Below, piece after piece: positions 35,465 through 44,195 of a stretch of 64,000 nt of DNA. The stretch lies in contig NZ_CAJODG010000036.1 of assembly GCF_905233635.1 (NCBI RefSeq), forward strand, positions 5,055 through 69,054. The letters run 5' to 3'. Numbering within the stretch: position 1 is the stretch's first letter; every line of letters starts with the position of its first letter. The DNA is from Selenomonas sp. AE3005. GTDB taxonomy: Bacteria > Bacillota > Negativicutes > Selenomonadales > Selenomonadaceae. The notes beneath the pieces were generated by a model, which searched no databases, was not told the DNA's origin, and was given only the letters and a program-made list of their open reading frames with translations. A program made the position numbers and the translations under genes.

Positions 35465-36508
35465 ATGTGTGACGAAATAAATTGGCAGGAATTTTTTCAC
35501 AGGGCTATCATAAGCGCGGCCTCAGATATACACTTAACCGTCGGGCAAAGGCCATACATGCGGTGCCTGGGAGCCTTGCAGCCGCTCGCCTGCTGCCCGC
35601 TGACCGAATCTGTGCTTTCAGAAATTTGTGCCTTTATCATGAGTGAGTATCAACGGGAAAAGCTCACTCATGAACGGGAAATTGACATGTCATGGAATTA
35701 TGACGGGCGGCGGTTTAGGGTGCATGCTTACTACCAACAAGGCTGGCCGGCTTTGGCGTGCCGCTTGCTGCCGGAGAGGATCCCCAGTCTTGCGGAACTT
35801 AATGCCCCTAAAGCCTGGCAAAATATAAAGGAGACTGACCAGGGACTTATATTGGTGACAGGCCGTACCGGCTCCGGCAAGTCGACAACGCTGGCAGCTT
35901 TTATCGCTGAACTAAACCGCGAGAAACCCTGTCATATTGTTACGTTAGAGGACCCCATCGAATATGTTTTTAAGCCTGACAAATGTTTTATCAGTCAACG
36001 GGAATGGGGACGTGATTTTTATTCCTTTCCTCAGGCCTTGCGCGGTGCCTTACGGGAAATGCCAGACGTGATTCTGGTCGGTGAGATTCGTGACCGGGAA
36101 ACATTGGAAACGGCTTTGACTGCCGCCGCAGCAGGTATGCTCGTGCTCGGAACACTGCATAGCCGCAGTGCGGCAGAAACTATCCTGCGCATGGAAGGAA
36201 TGTTCCCCAGCAATGAACGCGAAAGTGCCCGGGCCTTAATCGCTCAGGTTTTGACAGGGATTATTTCCCAAACTCTGCTGCCAGCGGCAGACGGCGGCAG
36301 GACAGCACTCTATGAAGTGCTGCTGTCTGTTCCTGCGGTTACCAGTTTAATCAGACAAGGGAAATACAGCCAGTTGTCAGCAGTGATGATGAGTCACCTG
36401 CAGCAAGGCATGCAGACACGCAGCCAGGCTTTGCAGGACCTTTGGCAAAATGGCAGGATAAGCCGGGAAACTTGGGAACGTCAACAGGGAGAAAGTTATG
36501 AATTATAA
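35465..36508 (+). CDS. PilT-type secretion/retraction ATPase
   Basis: 347 residues from ATG 35465 (GAGGTGA upstream; ATG 35459 is too close to it). N-terminal PAS-like region has ASDIHLTVGQRPYMRC (about 19-34). The ATPase core carries Walker A LVTGRTGSGKSTTLAAF (about 135), the Asp box IVTLEDPIEYVF (about 160), Walker B DVILVGEIRDRETLETAL (about 201) and the His box LVLGTLHSRSAAETILRM. Length, ending and motifs fit the retraction ATPase of type IV pili. The last 11 bases overlap pilC. The partner PilB-like gene lies 8 kb away. Confidence 0.88.
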   Translation: MCDEINWQEFFHRAIISAASDIHLTVGQRPYMRCLGALQPLACCPLTESVLSEICAFIMSEYQREKLTHEREIDMSWNYDGRRFRVHAYYQQGWPALACRLLPERIPSLAELNAPKAWQNIKETDQGLILVTGRTGSGKSTTLAAFIAELNREKPCHIVTLEDPIEYVFKPDKCFISQREWGRDFYSFPQALRGALREMPDVILVGEIRDRETLETALTAAAAGMLVLGTLHSRSAAETILRMEGMFPSNERESARALIAQVLTGIISQTLLPAADGGRTALYEVLLSVPAVTSLIRQGKYSQLSAVMMSHLQQGMQTRSQALQDLWQNGRISRETWERQQGESYEL

Positions 36509-37727
36509 ATACACGGCCTGCAATCGTGCCGGCCAGCATTTTCAAGGAAATATTGCGGCCGGCAGCCGGCAGGAGGCCGCCCGGCAAATCAGGCAGCAAG
36601 GTTTATGGGTAACAAATCTGATAGCGGCAGAAGAAAAATCTGCGTCCACGCGCAAAAATCTACAGGATTTAATCAGTTTTGTGGGCGGAGGCTTTACGAC
36701 AGGACAGCAGGCACTATTCTTTCGGCAGCTGGCCGTTCTGACAGAGGCCGGAATTCCCCTGCATGAGGCACTGCGTAATTTAGCTGCGGCCCGCAGGGAA
36801 AACAGCTGTACTAAGGTCCTAAATAAACTGCATCAGGCCGTAATGCAAGGCAATAGTTTATCAGCGGCCTTAGGTAAATATCCGCAAATATTTTCCGCAC
36901 AGGTTGTTCACTTGGTACAGGCCGGTGAAAATGGCGGTACCCTGGATACCGTACTAATTCGTCTGGCTGATTATTTGGAACAGACCACCATTGCCCGGGA
37001 AAAACTAAAATCCGTCCTGCTCTATCCGCTTATTCTGGCCTGTTCAGCTGTAGGCGCGCTGGTCTTTATGACTTTGGTGATTCTTCCGGCCTTTGCCGCT
37101 ATGCTGGAAAACCTGCAGGTGGAATTGCCCCTGCCGACAAGAATTTTATTAACTACAGCGGCCTTTCTCAGGGATTACGGAGATATGACTTTGGTCATTG
37201 TCATTTTAGGCTTGCTCGTCATACTGGCCCTGCGAAAATCAACAAAGGTAAAACTGTATTATGAACGCTGTCAGCTGTCTCTACCCTTATGGGGAAGTTT
37301 ACGCCTGCATACAGACTGGATGCTGGCACTGTCGACACTAGCCTCCCTGCTCGAACAGGGGATAGCACTGCCGTTGGCTTTGGAAATGGCCGGCAAATCC
37401 TTGGACAATAGCTGCCTGGCCCAGCAATTGGGGCAGGTGCAGCAAAAAATACAACAAGGCAGCTCGCTGCGAGCTGCCTTGGAAGAATGCCCTAGTTTTC
37501 CGGCAATCCTGCAGGAAATGCTGGCTGCCGGTGAACAATCCGGTAAATTGGAAACCATGCTGACCAAAGGTGCGGACTATTGCAAAGTTATGATGGAAAA
37601 TGAATCTGCACGCTTGCAAGCTTTAGCTGAACCTGCTGCCATTTTTCTGGTCGGCGGTCTGGTATTTTTCTTTGTGCTGTCGGTGATTATGCCGCTGCTA
37701 AATACTATGGACGCTTTGACCATGTAA
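36498..37727 (+). CDS. pilC: Type IV pilus / type II secretion inner-membrane platform protein (PilC/GspF)
   Basis: 409 residues. Short N-terminal tail YKYTACNRAGQHFQGNI, then two T2SSF domains: first about 70-195 (FFRQLAVLTEAGIPLHEALR, then LVQAGENGGTLDTVL), second about 270-395 (LSTLASLLEQGIALPLALEM, then AAGEQSGKLETMLTKGADY). Three membrane segments lie near 170, 220 and 375. It anchors the assembly or retraction ATPases. Codon-coupled to the pilT-like gene by an 11-base overlap. No pilin gene is seen nearby. Confidence 0.9.
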   Translation: MNYKYTACNRAGQHFQGNIAAGSRQEAARQIRQQGLWVTNLIAAEEKSASTRKNLQDLISFVGGGFTTGQQALFFRQLAVLTEAGIPLHEALRNLAAARRENSCTKVLNKLHQAVMQGNSLSAALGKYPQIFSAQVVHLVQAGENGGTLDTVLIRLADYLEQTTIAREKLKSVLLYPLILACSAVGALVFMTLVILPAFAAMLENLQVELPLPTRILLTTAAFLRDYGDMTLVIVILGLLVILALRKSTKVKLYYERCQLSLPLWGSLRLHTDWMLALSTLASLLEQGIALPLALEMAGKSLDNSCLAQQLGQVQQKIQQGSSLRAALEECPSFPAILQEMLAAGEQSGKLETMLTKGADYCKVMMENESARLQALAEPAAIFLVGGLVFFFVLSVIMPLLNTMDALTM

Positions 37728-37742
37728 GCTGAAGTCATCACA

Positions 37743-38825
37743 TCACTTGGCGCTGCGCTTTACATTCTCACCGTAAATGGTCTTAAAATCGTCCCGCATG
37801 GAAACGGAAACCCAGCCATTTTCCGTGGCCAGTTTCTTGCATTTTTCCGCTTTTTTGCTATCCCCCAATTCTCGCTGCAGGTCATCACATAGCAGGAAGA
37901 AGGCCGCACTCTTGTACTTATTATCGTTCACCGTATAGTTAAGCATACTGGTATCACCACTGGAATTACCAAAAGCCAGCACCGGCTGCTTACCTATTTC
38001 CCTGACGATGGATTGCACTTTGTTCATTTGGAGATTCTTGATGACAAATTTGCCCCGCACCAGAGAATCTCCTTTTTTATAGGCATAATCCAGTCCATTC
38101 TTATCGCCCTGATGGTTGGCTTTGACTTCGATATCGGTGCCGATGATTCGATTTTCGGGAATATGAAGGGCATCACAAACGAGAACGCGCACCAGCTGGC
38201 GCTCAGTTCCCGAAACTACATACACCTGAAAGCCATTATTTTGCAGGTACTGAATGGTTTCTACCATCGGCAGGTAAAAGGCCTCGCCCCACTTCAGGTT
38301 AGTCAGGCCCTCCACCGGCGTTTCCATAAATTTACGGACATAGGACGTGTACTCAGGATAGCTCATGCCCTCAAACACAGCGGCCTGATGCGGCGCACTG
38401 CTGCCCAGCTTATCACCGGCATCCTTGCTGCGAATAAAACGTTCCAGCCCTTTGGCAAACTCCCGGTCAGCCGGCGACGCCTTATAGTTCTTGTCATTGA
38501 CAGCCCGTTCAATGAACAGCATGCCATCAAAATAATAAGGGGCTGTCTCACATATAAAAGTCCCGTCCATGTCATAAACAGCAATACGGTCTTCCACGGG
38601 AATGAAATTCTTGCTCTTCGTATTGGTTACATCTTTAACATAGGAAACAAGCGCCTGATAAGAGGCAGCCTCCTTGTTCCAATACTTGAAGTTGCTGCCC
38701 TGTTTATTCACGGAAATCTGCGAGATTTCTGCCCGCGACATAGCCTCAGAGCTTGGAACATCTGCCATAAAGCCCAGACTCAAAGCTGCTAGCAGAACAG
38801 CCGTACAAAGTTTTTTATTTTTCAT
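37743..38825 (-). CDS. Exported HAD-superfamily phosphatase-like protein
   Basis: 360 residues with a Sec signal peptide (LCTAVLLAALSLGFMADVPSSEA, cleaved near 28). HAD motifs follow: I IAVYDMDGTFICETAPYYFD (about 83-102), II VYVVSGTERQLVRVL (about 205), III lysines near 266 (GKFVIKNLQMNK) and IV LAFGNSSGDTSMLNY (about 293). It would remove phosphate from a small substrate outside the cytoplasm. It stands alone between pilC (convergent) and the ROK gene. Similarity is closest to exported phosphoserine-phosphatase-like HADs; the substrate is unknown. Confidence 0.82.
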   Translation of the reverse strand: MKNKKLCTAVLLAALSLGFMADVPSSEAMSRAEISQISVNKQGSNFKYWNKEAASYQALVSYVKDVTNTKSKNFIPVEDRIAVYDMDGTFICETAPYYFDGMLFIERAVNDKNYKASPADREFAKGLERFIRSKDAGDKLGSSAPHQAAVFEGMSYPEYTSYVRKFMETPVEGLTNLKWGEAFYLPMVETIQYLQNNGFQVYVVSGTERQLVRVLVCDALHIPENRIIGTDIEVKANHQGDKNGLDYAYKKGDSLVRGKFVIKNLQMNKVQSIVREIGKQPVLAFGNSSGDTSMLNYTVNDNKYKSAAFFLLCDDLQRELGDSKKAEKCKKLATENGWVSVSMRDDFKTIYGENVKRSAK

Positions 38826-38909
38826 TACTGAAATCCTCCCTTTTCGTCATCTGTCTGCGATATAAGCACATAGCAAATAATTTCCACAAAACTGCAGCAT
38901 ATTCCTGTT

Positions 38910-39788
38910 TCAAGCCAAAATTTCTCTCTTTGTCTGCAGGAAATACCGCAGCGCACCTGTAAAGCCTGCGGCTGTCCCGAGCCGGGCAAAGGCAATATGC
39001 GTATTAGCCAGCAAGGCCGCTGGCAGCAGCTCCTGTAAATACTTATTAAGGCGCGGGGCAAAATAATCCTGCTGGGCCATTATCGCACCGCCCATAATCA
39101 ATACCTCCGGATTTACTACACAACAAATGGCGGCCAGGCCTTGGGCAATCTTTTTCGTCATATCATTCAATGCCGCCAGCGCTTTTTCATCGCCTGCAGC
39201 CGCCCGCTGAAAAACTTCCTCTCCCGTTGCCGCACCTGTCTGTTTAAGTAATACAGGCACACTCGCCACCCGTTCCAGATGGCCGCCGTCACTTGGCAGG
39301 AAACCTATCTCACCTGCGGCCGCAGCCGCGCCATGAACAACATGACCGTCCAGTACCAAAGCGCCGCCTATGCCTGTTCCCACAAAGATACAAAAAGCAC
39401 TTTTCGTCCCCTGACCGGCTCCCAGCCAGCTTTCTCCCAGGCCGGCAGCGTTTACATCATTTTCCACCGTACATGGCAAATGCGTCAACTTTTCAATTTC
39501 TGCACGCAATTTCATGCCGCTATAACCGGGAAAATTGGGCCCGGCAAATATAACCTCACCTTTTTCCGTGTCAATGAGCCCCGGGGAACAAACGGCCACA
39601 CCTGCCGCCTGGCCACACTCTGCTTGCAGGCTCTGCACAATCGCAGCTATTTTGCGTGGAATATCACCGCTGCCGTCAGTGTCGATATTCGTCGGCCGCT
39701 GTCCCTGGGTGATAATCTGCCCCTCTTCTGTCAGCATTGCGTACTTAATGGCTGTACCGCCTATATCTATACAAGCATATTGTTTCAT
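38910..39788 (-). CDS. ROK-family sugar kinase
   Basis: 292 residues from ATG 39788, with CAGGAGAACATT before it. ATP-phosphate motif CIDIGGTAIKYAML (about 5-18), ENDVNAAGLGESWLGAGQG (about 103-121), FVGTGIGGALVLDGHVVHGA (about 127-146) and the ROK pattern with GEIGFL and acidic residues. The usual zinc motif CxCGxxGC is replaced (SDGGHLERVASVPVLL), so it is the zinc-free branch seen in some Firmicutes N-acetylmannosamine/glucose kinases. It phosphorylates a hexose at C6. Substrate unproven. Confidence 0.87.
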   Translation of the reverse strand: MKQYACIDIGGTAIKYAMLTEEGQIITQGQRPTNIDTDGSGDIPRKIAAIVQSLQAECGQAAGVAVCSPGLIDTEKGEVIFAGPNFPGYSGMKLRAEIEKLTHLPCTVENDVNAAGLGESWLGAGQGTKSAFCIFVGTGIGGALVLDGHVVHGAAAAAGEIGFLPSDGGHLERVASVPVLLKQTGAATGEEVFQRAAAGDEKALAALNDMTKKIAQGLAAICCVVNPEVLIMGGAIMAQQDYFAPRLNKYLQELLPAALLANTHIAFARLGTAAGFTGALRYFLQTKREILA

Positions 39789-40001
39789 AATGTTCTCCTG
39801 TTCCCGGCAATATTTCTGATGGCCGTACTTAATTGGGGCAGCAATATTTATGCTGCAACAATATAAACTTCTACGCTGCTGTCTTAAACCCTGCAAAATA
39901 TCCCCCTGCGACGGTGTTTTATGTCATTTATACTGCGCACGCAGGAAATAAACGCAGCGTGTAGAATATATCGGGTAAAATCATAGATAAGGTGAGCATT
40001 T

Positions 40002-40925
40002 ATGGATAAATTAGTAGCCAGCATCTTAAAACGGCTGACGCCCCTTTGGGAAACCATATATTTTTTCTACCAAAGGTTCACTGCCTACCATAGCATTTCC
40101 AGCTGGTTTGACATGGCCTCTGGTACTACCTATTATTTTCTTTTGGGGTTCCTGCCTTTTCTGGTATTTACAGTAAACCTTATGCTGTTCGTCATGGCCT
40201 CACAGGTCGACGCTATTTACGGTATGGCGTCCCACTATCTGCCCGAACGTATGGCCGGGCCGCTTATGAGCGATATCACACGCATTATGGCCAGCCGCAG
40301 CAGCCTGTGGATGTGGGTGACCGGTCTTTTCTCCCTGTACAGTTTTGTGCAAGGTCTAGTGATACTGACACGTGCCACAGACAGCCTTGATTATGCCAAT
40401 ACAGCTGCCATGGCCCGGGATAACCGCCATAATATCCTGGTATACGCCAAGGGTATTATCTTTACCTTTGGTTTAATGGTGGTTATATTTCTCTCCCTGG
40501 GGCTGCCTGTCTTTGGCAATTCCCTGGTCTACTATCTGAATGAGGACGGACAGCTGCCGGCCTTTTTCCTCGGACTGTGGAATTTCCTGCGCGTTTTCCT
40601 GCCCTTTGTGGTACTCGTTGTCTGGCTCACTTTTTTCTATATCTTTGCGCCCCATTCTTATACGCCACCGTTCAGACAGGCCTTTATCACTGCGCTGCTG
40701 GTCACTTTCTTGTGGCTGGCCGCCACTGGTATTTACAGCTGGTGTATGACGCTTATCCCCAGTATGGGCATTGCCTACGGTTCCCTCTTTGGTCTCTTTG
40801 CCCTGTTTGTCTGGTTTAAATTCATTGTCAGTTTTATCATTTACGGTATCGAATTCTTAATGGCACTTAACGAAATGGAACTCCGGCACAAAATCGCCGC
40901 CATGCAGGCCCAAAATAATTCCTAA
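40002..40925 (+). CDS. YihY/BrkB-family inner-membrane protein
   Basis: 307 residues with six hydrophobic segments. N-terminal ISSWFDMASGTTYYFLLGFLPFLVF (two pieces around 32-56), central LWMWVTGLFSLYSFVQGLVI and the C-terminal GIAYGSLFGLFALFVWFKF (about 252-270) are typical of the YihY family (once called RNase BN). The function is unknown; members occur widely in the cell envelope. RBS AAGGTGAGC is 8 bases before ATG 40002. Confidence 0.88.
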   Translation: MDKLVASILKRLTPLWETIYFFYQRFTAYHSISSWFDMASGTTYYFLLGFLPFLVFTVNLMLFVMASQVDAIYGMASHYLPERMAGPLMSDITRIMASRSSLWMWVTGLFSLYSFVQGLVILTRATDSLDYANTAAMARDNRHNILVYAKGIIFTFGLMVVIFLSLGLPVFGNSLVYYLNEDGQLPAFFLGLWNFLRVFLPFVVLVVWLTFFYIFAPHSYTPPFRQAFITALLVTFLWLAATGIYSWCMTLIPSMGIAYGSLFGLFALFVWFKFIVSFIIYGIEFLMALNEMELRHKIAAMQAQNNS

Positions 40926-40933
40926 ACAATATG

Positions 40934-40979
40934 GAGGCCCCCATAAGTCAGATTATATTTCCTGACTTATGGGGGCCTC
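40934..40979. terminator. Bidirectional terminator between the yihY-like and LysM genes
   Basis: Perfect 18-bp stem GAGGCCCCCATAAGTCAG / CTGACTTATGGGGGCCTC between two convergent genes. Confidence 0.85.
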
Positions 40980-41013
40980 TGCTATAGCAATCAGTCCCAT
41001 CCCAATGCCTTAC

Positions 41014-41310
41014 TTATTTATTTGTTTCCCAGTAATTTATCCTGAGAATATCCCCTGGTTTTATATCCCTGGTCAAAAGCCATTCGTTAAGTTCCCGAAT
41101 GCCCTCGCGGAATTCATTTACTTCCCGGGCACCGTAAGTATTTTTCTGCATGTACTTCTTGGCAATACTTTCCAGGGTATCCCCCTGCTGTACCTGGTAG
41201 GATACATGTACTACCGTCCAGGCACGATGGTCAAGTTCAGCAGCCTCAGTAATATTACCGGCTCCGATAATCCAGGCCGCCATCATCATTGCCATAACTA
41301 CTTTTCTCAT
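41014..41310 (-). CDS. Small exported LysM-domain protein
   Basis: 98 residues from ATG 41310 (AGGAGGACAGAACG upstream). Signal peptide VVMAMMMAAWIIGAGNITEAA is cleaved near 24. One LysM domain (about 36-96) reads VSYQVQQGDTLESIAKKYM, ending IKPGDILRINYWE. It should bind peptidoglycan in the periplasm; no catalytic domain. Similar to the small YneA/LysM proteins of Firmicutes, but no recA/lexA genes are nearby. Confidence 0.88.
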   Translation of the reverse strand: MRKVVMAMMMAAWIIGAGNITEAAELDHRAWTVVHVSYQVQQGDTLESIAKKYMQKNTYGAREVNEFREGIRELNEWLLTRDIKPGDILRINYWETNK

Positions 41311-41534
41311 CGTTCTGTCCTCCTGTATCCACTTAGGCTTATGCCCTTTAAACATATATACGTATCACCTGAAAAAGTATTACAAAAAAAATAAAATTTT
41401 TTTCAGATACCCACACTTATTTAAGTGTTCTGGTTTATCTATCTAATCTTTATATCCCTGAAAGCTCAAAGTGTTTATTGTATAAAAAAATTTTTTATCG
41501 TGACCGAAACACAGACAAAATACTCTTCTTCCCC
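41311..41534. other. Non-coding stretch before repeat copy 3
   Basis: AT-rich, no credible gene. With repeat copy 3 it makes a 400-base gap before the ferredoxin gene. I see no clear promoter or riboswitch. Confidence 0.4.
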
Positions 41535-41676
41535 TATAACGAGGCAAGAAAATGTCCCCCACCTCAGCAGGTGGGGGCACGAATACCAAAACAGGCGGCG
41601 AGCATATCTCCCGCCTCGTTGCGAAGCGAAGCAGAGGAAGTTTTGCCTATGGCAAAACTGTAACAACGGCGTTATA
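41535..41676 (+). repeat. Dispersed hairpin repeat, copy 3
   Basis: 142 bp from TATAACGAGGC to GGCGTTATA, with the same internal hairpin (CCCCCACCTCAGCAGGTGGGGG) as 18598 and 20662. It has about 30 extra bases (a second small hairpin, GTTTTGCCTATGGCAAAAC) before the right end. It lies 35 bases before the ferredoxin gene and may affect its expression. Confidence 0.75.
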
Positions 41677-41710
41677 ATGCCTGTGTACTATGGTCAGAAA
41701 GGAATTATTT

Positions 41711-41929
41711 ATGGGTGAAAAAATAACGAAAAAATTATCGCCGCGCTATGCGGTTCCGGACAGGGAATTATGTGCAGCCTGCGGGGCCTGTGAAGATGTA
41801 TGTCCGCTAGGTGCTATTGCTGTATATCAAGGGCGTTTTGCCAAAGTCAAGGAAACTCTCTGTGTAGGCTGTGGCAAATGCGTCCGTGAGTGTCCAGCCT
41901 CCATCATAAAACTGGAGGTGCGCGCATGA
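41711..41929 (+). CDS. Ferredoxin with two [4Fe-4S] clusters
   Basis: 72 residues from ATG 41711 (AAAGGAATTATT upstream). Two cluster motifs: CAACGACEDVCP (about 22-33) and CVGCGKCVRECP (about 52-63). No signal peptide, so it is cytosolic or membrane-surface. It overlaps the next gene by 4 bases (ATGA), so it probably hands electrons to, or receives them from, the membrane protein encoded there. Confidence 0.9.
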   Translation: MGEKITKKLSPRYAVPDRELCAACGACEDVCPLGAIAVYQGRFAKVKETLCVGCGKCVRECPASIIKLEVRA

Positions 41930-42501
41930 ACAAGCATTGGTATCACTATCTGTGGATTTGGTCGCTGTTTTACTTCGGCATGGGATTTTTTAATATTCTC
42001 TTTGCCTGGCTCGGGCTCATCAGCTTTGCCCTGCCTTTGATTATGGCGATTGGTTTTGGCAACAAACGCTTTTGCAACCGCTACTGCGACCGCGGACAGA
42101 CACTACGTGCCTTAGGGCAGCTGGGCTTTTCCCGGCGTAAAGATATGCCTGCCTGGATGAAAGGCAAAGCTTTCCGTTATGGCTTTATGATATTTTTCTT
42201 CGGCATGTTCGGCAGTGTACTCTATACAACCTGGCTGGTTTATAGCGGCGCCGAATCCCTGCAGCAGGTGGTTTCGCTCTTATGGACGTTCCACTTTCCC
42301 TGGGAGTGGGCCTATAGCGGCGGCGTTTCCCCTTGGACAGCACAATTTGCTTTTGGCCTGTATAGTCTGATGCTGACCTCCGAAGTCATCGCTCTTGTTA
42401 CCATGCTTTTATTCCGACCGCGGTCATGGTGCGTTTACTGCCCTATGGGTACGCTTACGCAGCTGATTTGCCAGGCTAAAGGCCCAAACCTGCCGGAATG
42501 A
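41926..42501 (+). CDS. Membrane iron-sulfur protein (NapH-like polyferredoxin family)
   Basis: 191 residues from ATG 41926 (GGAGGTGCGCGC upstream). About four to five membrane helices (first WIWSLFYFGMGFFNILFAWL). Cysteine motifs sit at membrane edges: RFCNRYCDRGQ (about 46-56) and WCVYCPMGTLTQLIC (about 170-184), the CxxxC and CxxCxxG pattern of the NapH/NosR/CcoG group. It would move electrons across the inner membrane. Its neighbours are a ferredoxin and a Tat-exported flavoprotein. Confidence 0.8.
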   Translation: MNKHWYHYLWIWSLFYFGMGFFNILFAWLGLISFALPLIMAIGFGNKRFCNRYCDRGQTLRALGQLGFSRRKDMPAWMKGKAFRYGFMIFFFGMFGSVLYTTWLVYSGAESLQQVVSLLWTFHFPWEWAYSGGVSPWTAQFAFGLYSLMLTSEVIALVTMLLFRPRSWCVYCPMGTLTQLICQAKGPNLPE

Positions 42502-42619
42502 TAAAATATCGCACCTTTATTCTTTTAATCACGATAATTAAAGGAAAACAGCACGCCATGACAGAAATATTACTGTATAGTTATTAACTGCAATGCAACA
42601 AACAGGAAGGAGCTTATCC

Positions 42620-44104
42620 ATGCAAAAATCATTTTCGCTCCCTATTTCGCGTCGGGAATTTGTAAAGATGGCCTCTTTGGCTGCTGCCGGTCTGGCCGCC
42701 GGCACTACACCAGGTATGGCCGCCACGCCAAGCACACCACAGGCCGGAACCATTGCCTATGCTGGGCGCGAACTTCCCGTACTCTTTGATACCGATGTAT
42801 GTGTATGCGGTGGCGGGCCGTCAGGTGCCGCAGCCGCCATAAATGCCGGCCGCAAAGGTGCCAAAACCGTTCTCGTAGAACGCGGCATAGCCCTGGGCGG
42901 CCTGGCTGTACTTGGCTGTGTTTATCCCTTTATGGACACACTGGCCCCCAACAGCGATACGCCCTATGTCGCAGAAGTAAAAGACAGGCTGCACCGTCAT
43001 GGTATTGAACACTATGACGGCGTCACCCGGCAGGTTTGGCATAATCCGGAAACCCTGTCACTTATCTATGATGAAATGTGCGAAGAGGCCGGCGTCAACA
43101 TCTTATATCAGTGTGTACTGGTTGACAGTATCGTGGCTAAAGGCAATATCACCGCTGTTATCGTGCAGACTATCGCCGGCCTGGCTGCCATTCGGGCCAA
43201 AACATTTATCGATACGACAGGCGATGCCTACCTTGCCCGCGCCGCTGGCGTCCCATTTGAAAAAGGCTATGAAAAGACCGGCAAAAATCAGCCCATGTCC
43301 TTCCGCTTTGAAATGGGCGGCATTGATTTAAATCGCCTCTATCAGCATGTGGCCGTCGAACTAAAAGAGGATTGGTGCAAATCCAAGCCACCCCATTTTG
43401 AAATTGCCGAGGCTATGCACCGCAAACAGCGTTATAAGCTGGAGGAATTGATGGCACGCGGCGTGGAATCCGGTGAACTTACACAGAAAGAGGCAGAATA
43501 CCTGCAGGCCTATTCCATCATCGGCAAAAACGGCGTCATGAGCATGAACTGCCCGGAAATTCCTGTAGAATACAGCGCCTCTGACCCGCTTTCCTACAGC
43601 AAAGCCGTTACTGTAGGCCGCAAGATGATGCGTCATATCGCGTCCTATCTTGTGAAACACCTGCCCGGGTTCGAACATGCCTTCATCAGCCGGGAGGCCG
43701 CCATGCTGGGGGCACGTGAATCCTGGCGTATCCGTGGCAAACATTATCTGGTCGAGGACGATTACCATAACCAGAGCCGCTATGCTGACGCGGTCTGCCG
43801 TACTGCCTGGTTCATTGACGCTCATGGCGAAAAAGTATCGGAAAAGCTGCCCAATGGTGCTTATTACGAAATCCCCTACCGCTCCCTGGTAACCAACGAA
43901 ATCGGCAACCTGATTGTCGCCGGCCGGGCCATCAGCGCCAGCTTTATCCTGCAAGCCTCCATGCGCATTCAGCCCACCTGCATGAGCATTGGCGAGGCTG
44001 CCGGCATTGCCGCCGCCTGGGGACTGAAAAAAGGCATTGCTGCCAATAATGTGGATTGGACAGCCATACCTGCCAAAGAAAGAAGTTATGTAAGCAAAAG
44101 CTGA
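42620..44104 (+). CDS. Tat-exported FAD-dependent oxidoreductase
   Basis: 494 residues from ATG 42620 (GGAAGGAGCTTATCC upstream). The start carries a twin-arginine signal, ISRREFVKMASLAAAGLAAG (residues about 9-28), ending AATP. The FAD domain opens VCVCGGGPSGAAAAINAGRKGAKTVLVERG (in two pieces, about 61-90), with IDTTGDAYLARAAGVP (about 200) and a C-terminal NLIVAGRAISASFI and SIGEAAGIAAAW. It belongs to the FAD_oxidored (PF12831-like) group. It should act outside the inner membrane as a reductase, probably fed by the two upstream iron-sulfur proteins. Confidence 0.88.
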   Translation: MQKSFSLPISRREFVKMASLAAAGLAAGTTPGMAATPSTPQAGTIAYAGRELPVLFDTDVCVCGGGPSGAAAAINAGRKGAKTVLVERGIALGGLAVLGCVYPFMDTLAPNSDTPYVAEVKDRLHRHGIEHYDGVTRQVWHNPETLSLIYDEMCEEAGVNILYQCVLVDSIVAKGNITAVIVQTIAGLAAIRAKTFIDTTGDAYLARAAGVPFEKGYEKTGKNQPMSFRFEMGGIDLNRLYQHVAVELKEDWCKSKPPHFEIAEAMHRKQRYKLEELMARGVESGELTQKEAEYLQAYSIIGKNGVMSMNCPEIPVEYSASDPLSYSKAVTVGRKMMRHIASYLVKHLPGFEHAFISREAAMLGARESWRIRGKHYLVEDDYHNQSRYADAVCRTAWFIDAHGEKVSEKLPNGAYYEIPYRSLVTNEIGNLIVAGRAISASFILQASMRIQPTCMSIGEAAGIAAAWGLKKGIAANNVDWTAIPAKERSYVSKS

Positions 44105-44125
44105 ATATTTGCAAGACACAAAAAC

Positions 44126-44149
44126 GGGCAGTTGATAAGTCAACTGCCC
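44126..44149. terminator. Terminator between the flavoprotein and pilB-like genes
   Basis: Perfect 10-bp stem GGGCAGTTGA / TCAACTGCCC with loop TAAG, between convergent genes. Confidence 0.8.
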
Positions 44150-44195
44150 TAATTCACGGATATTTTTCCTCTTAGTATTTCATCAAATTGATTTG

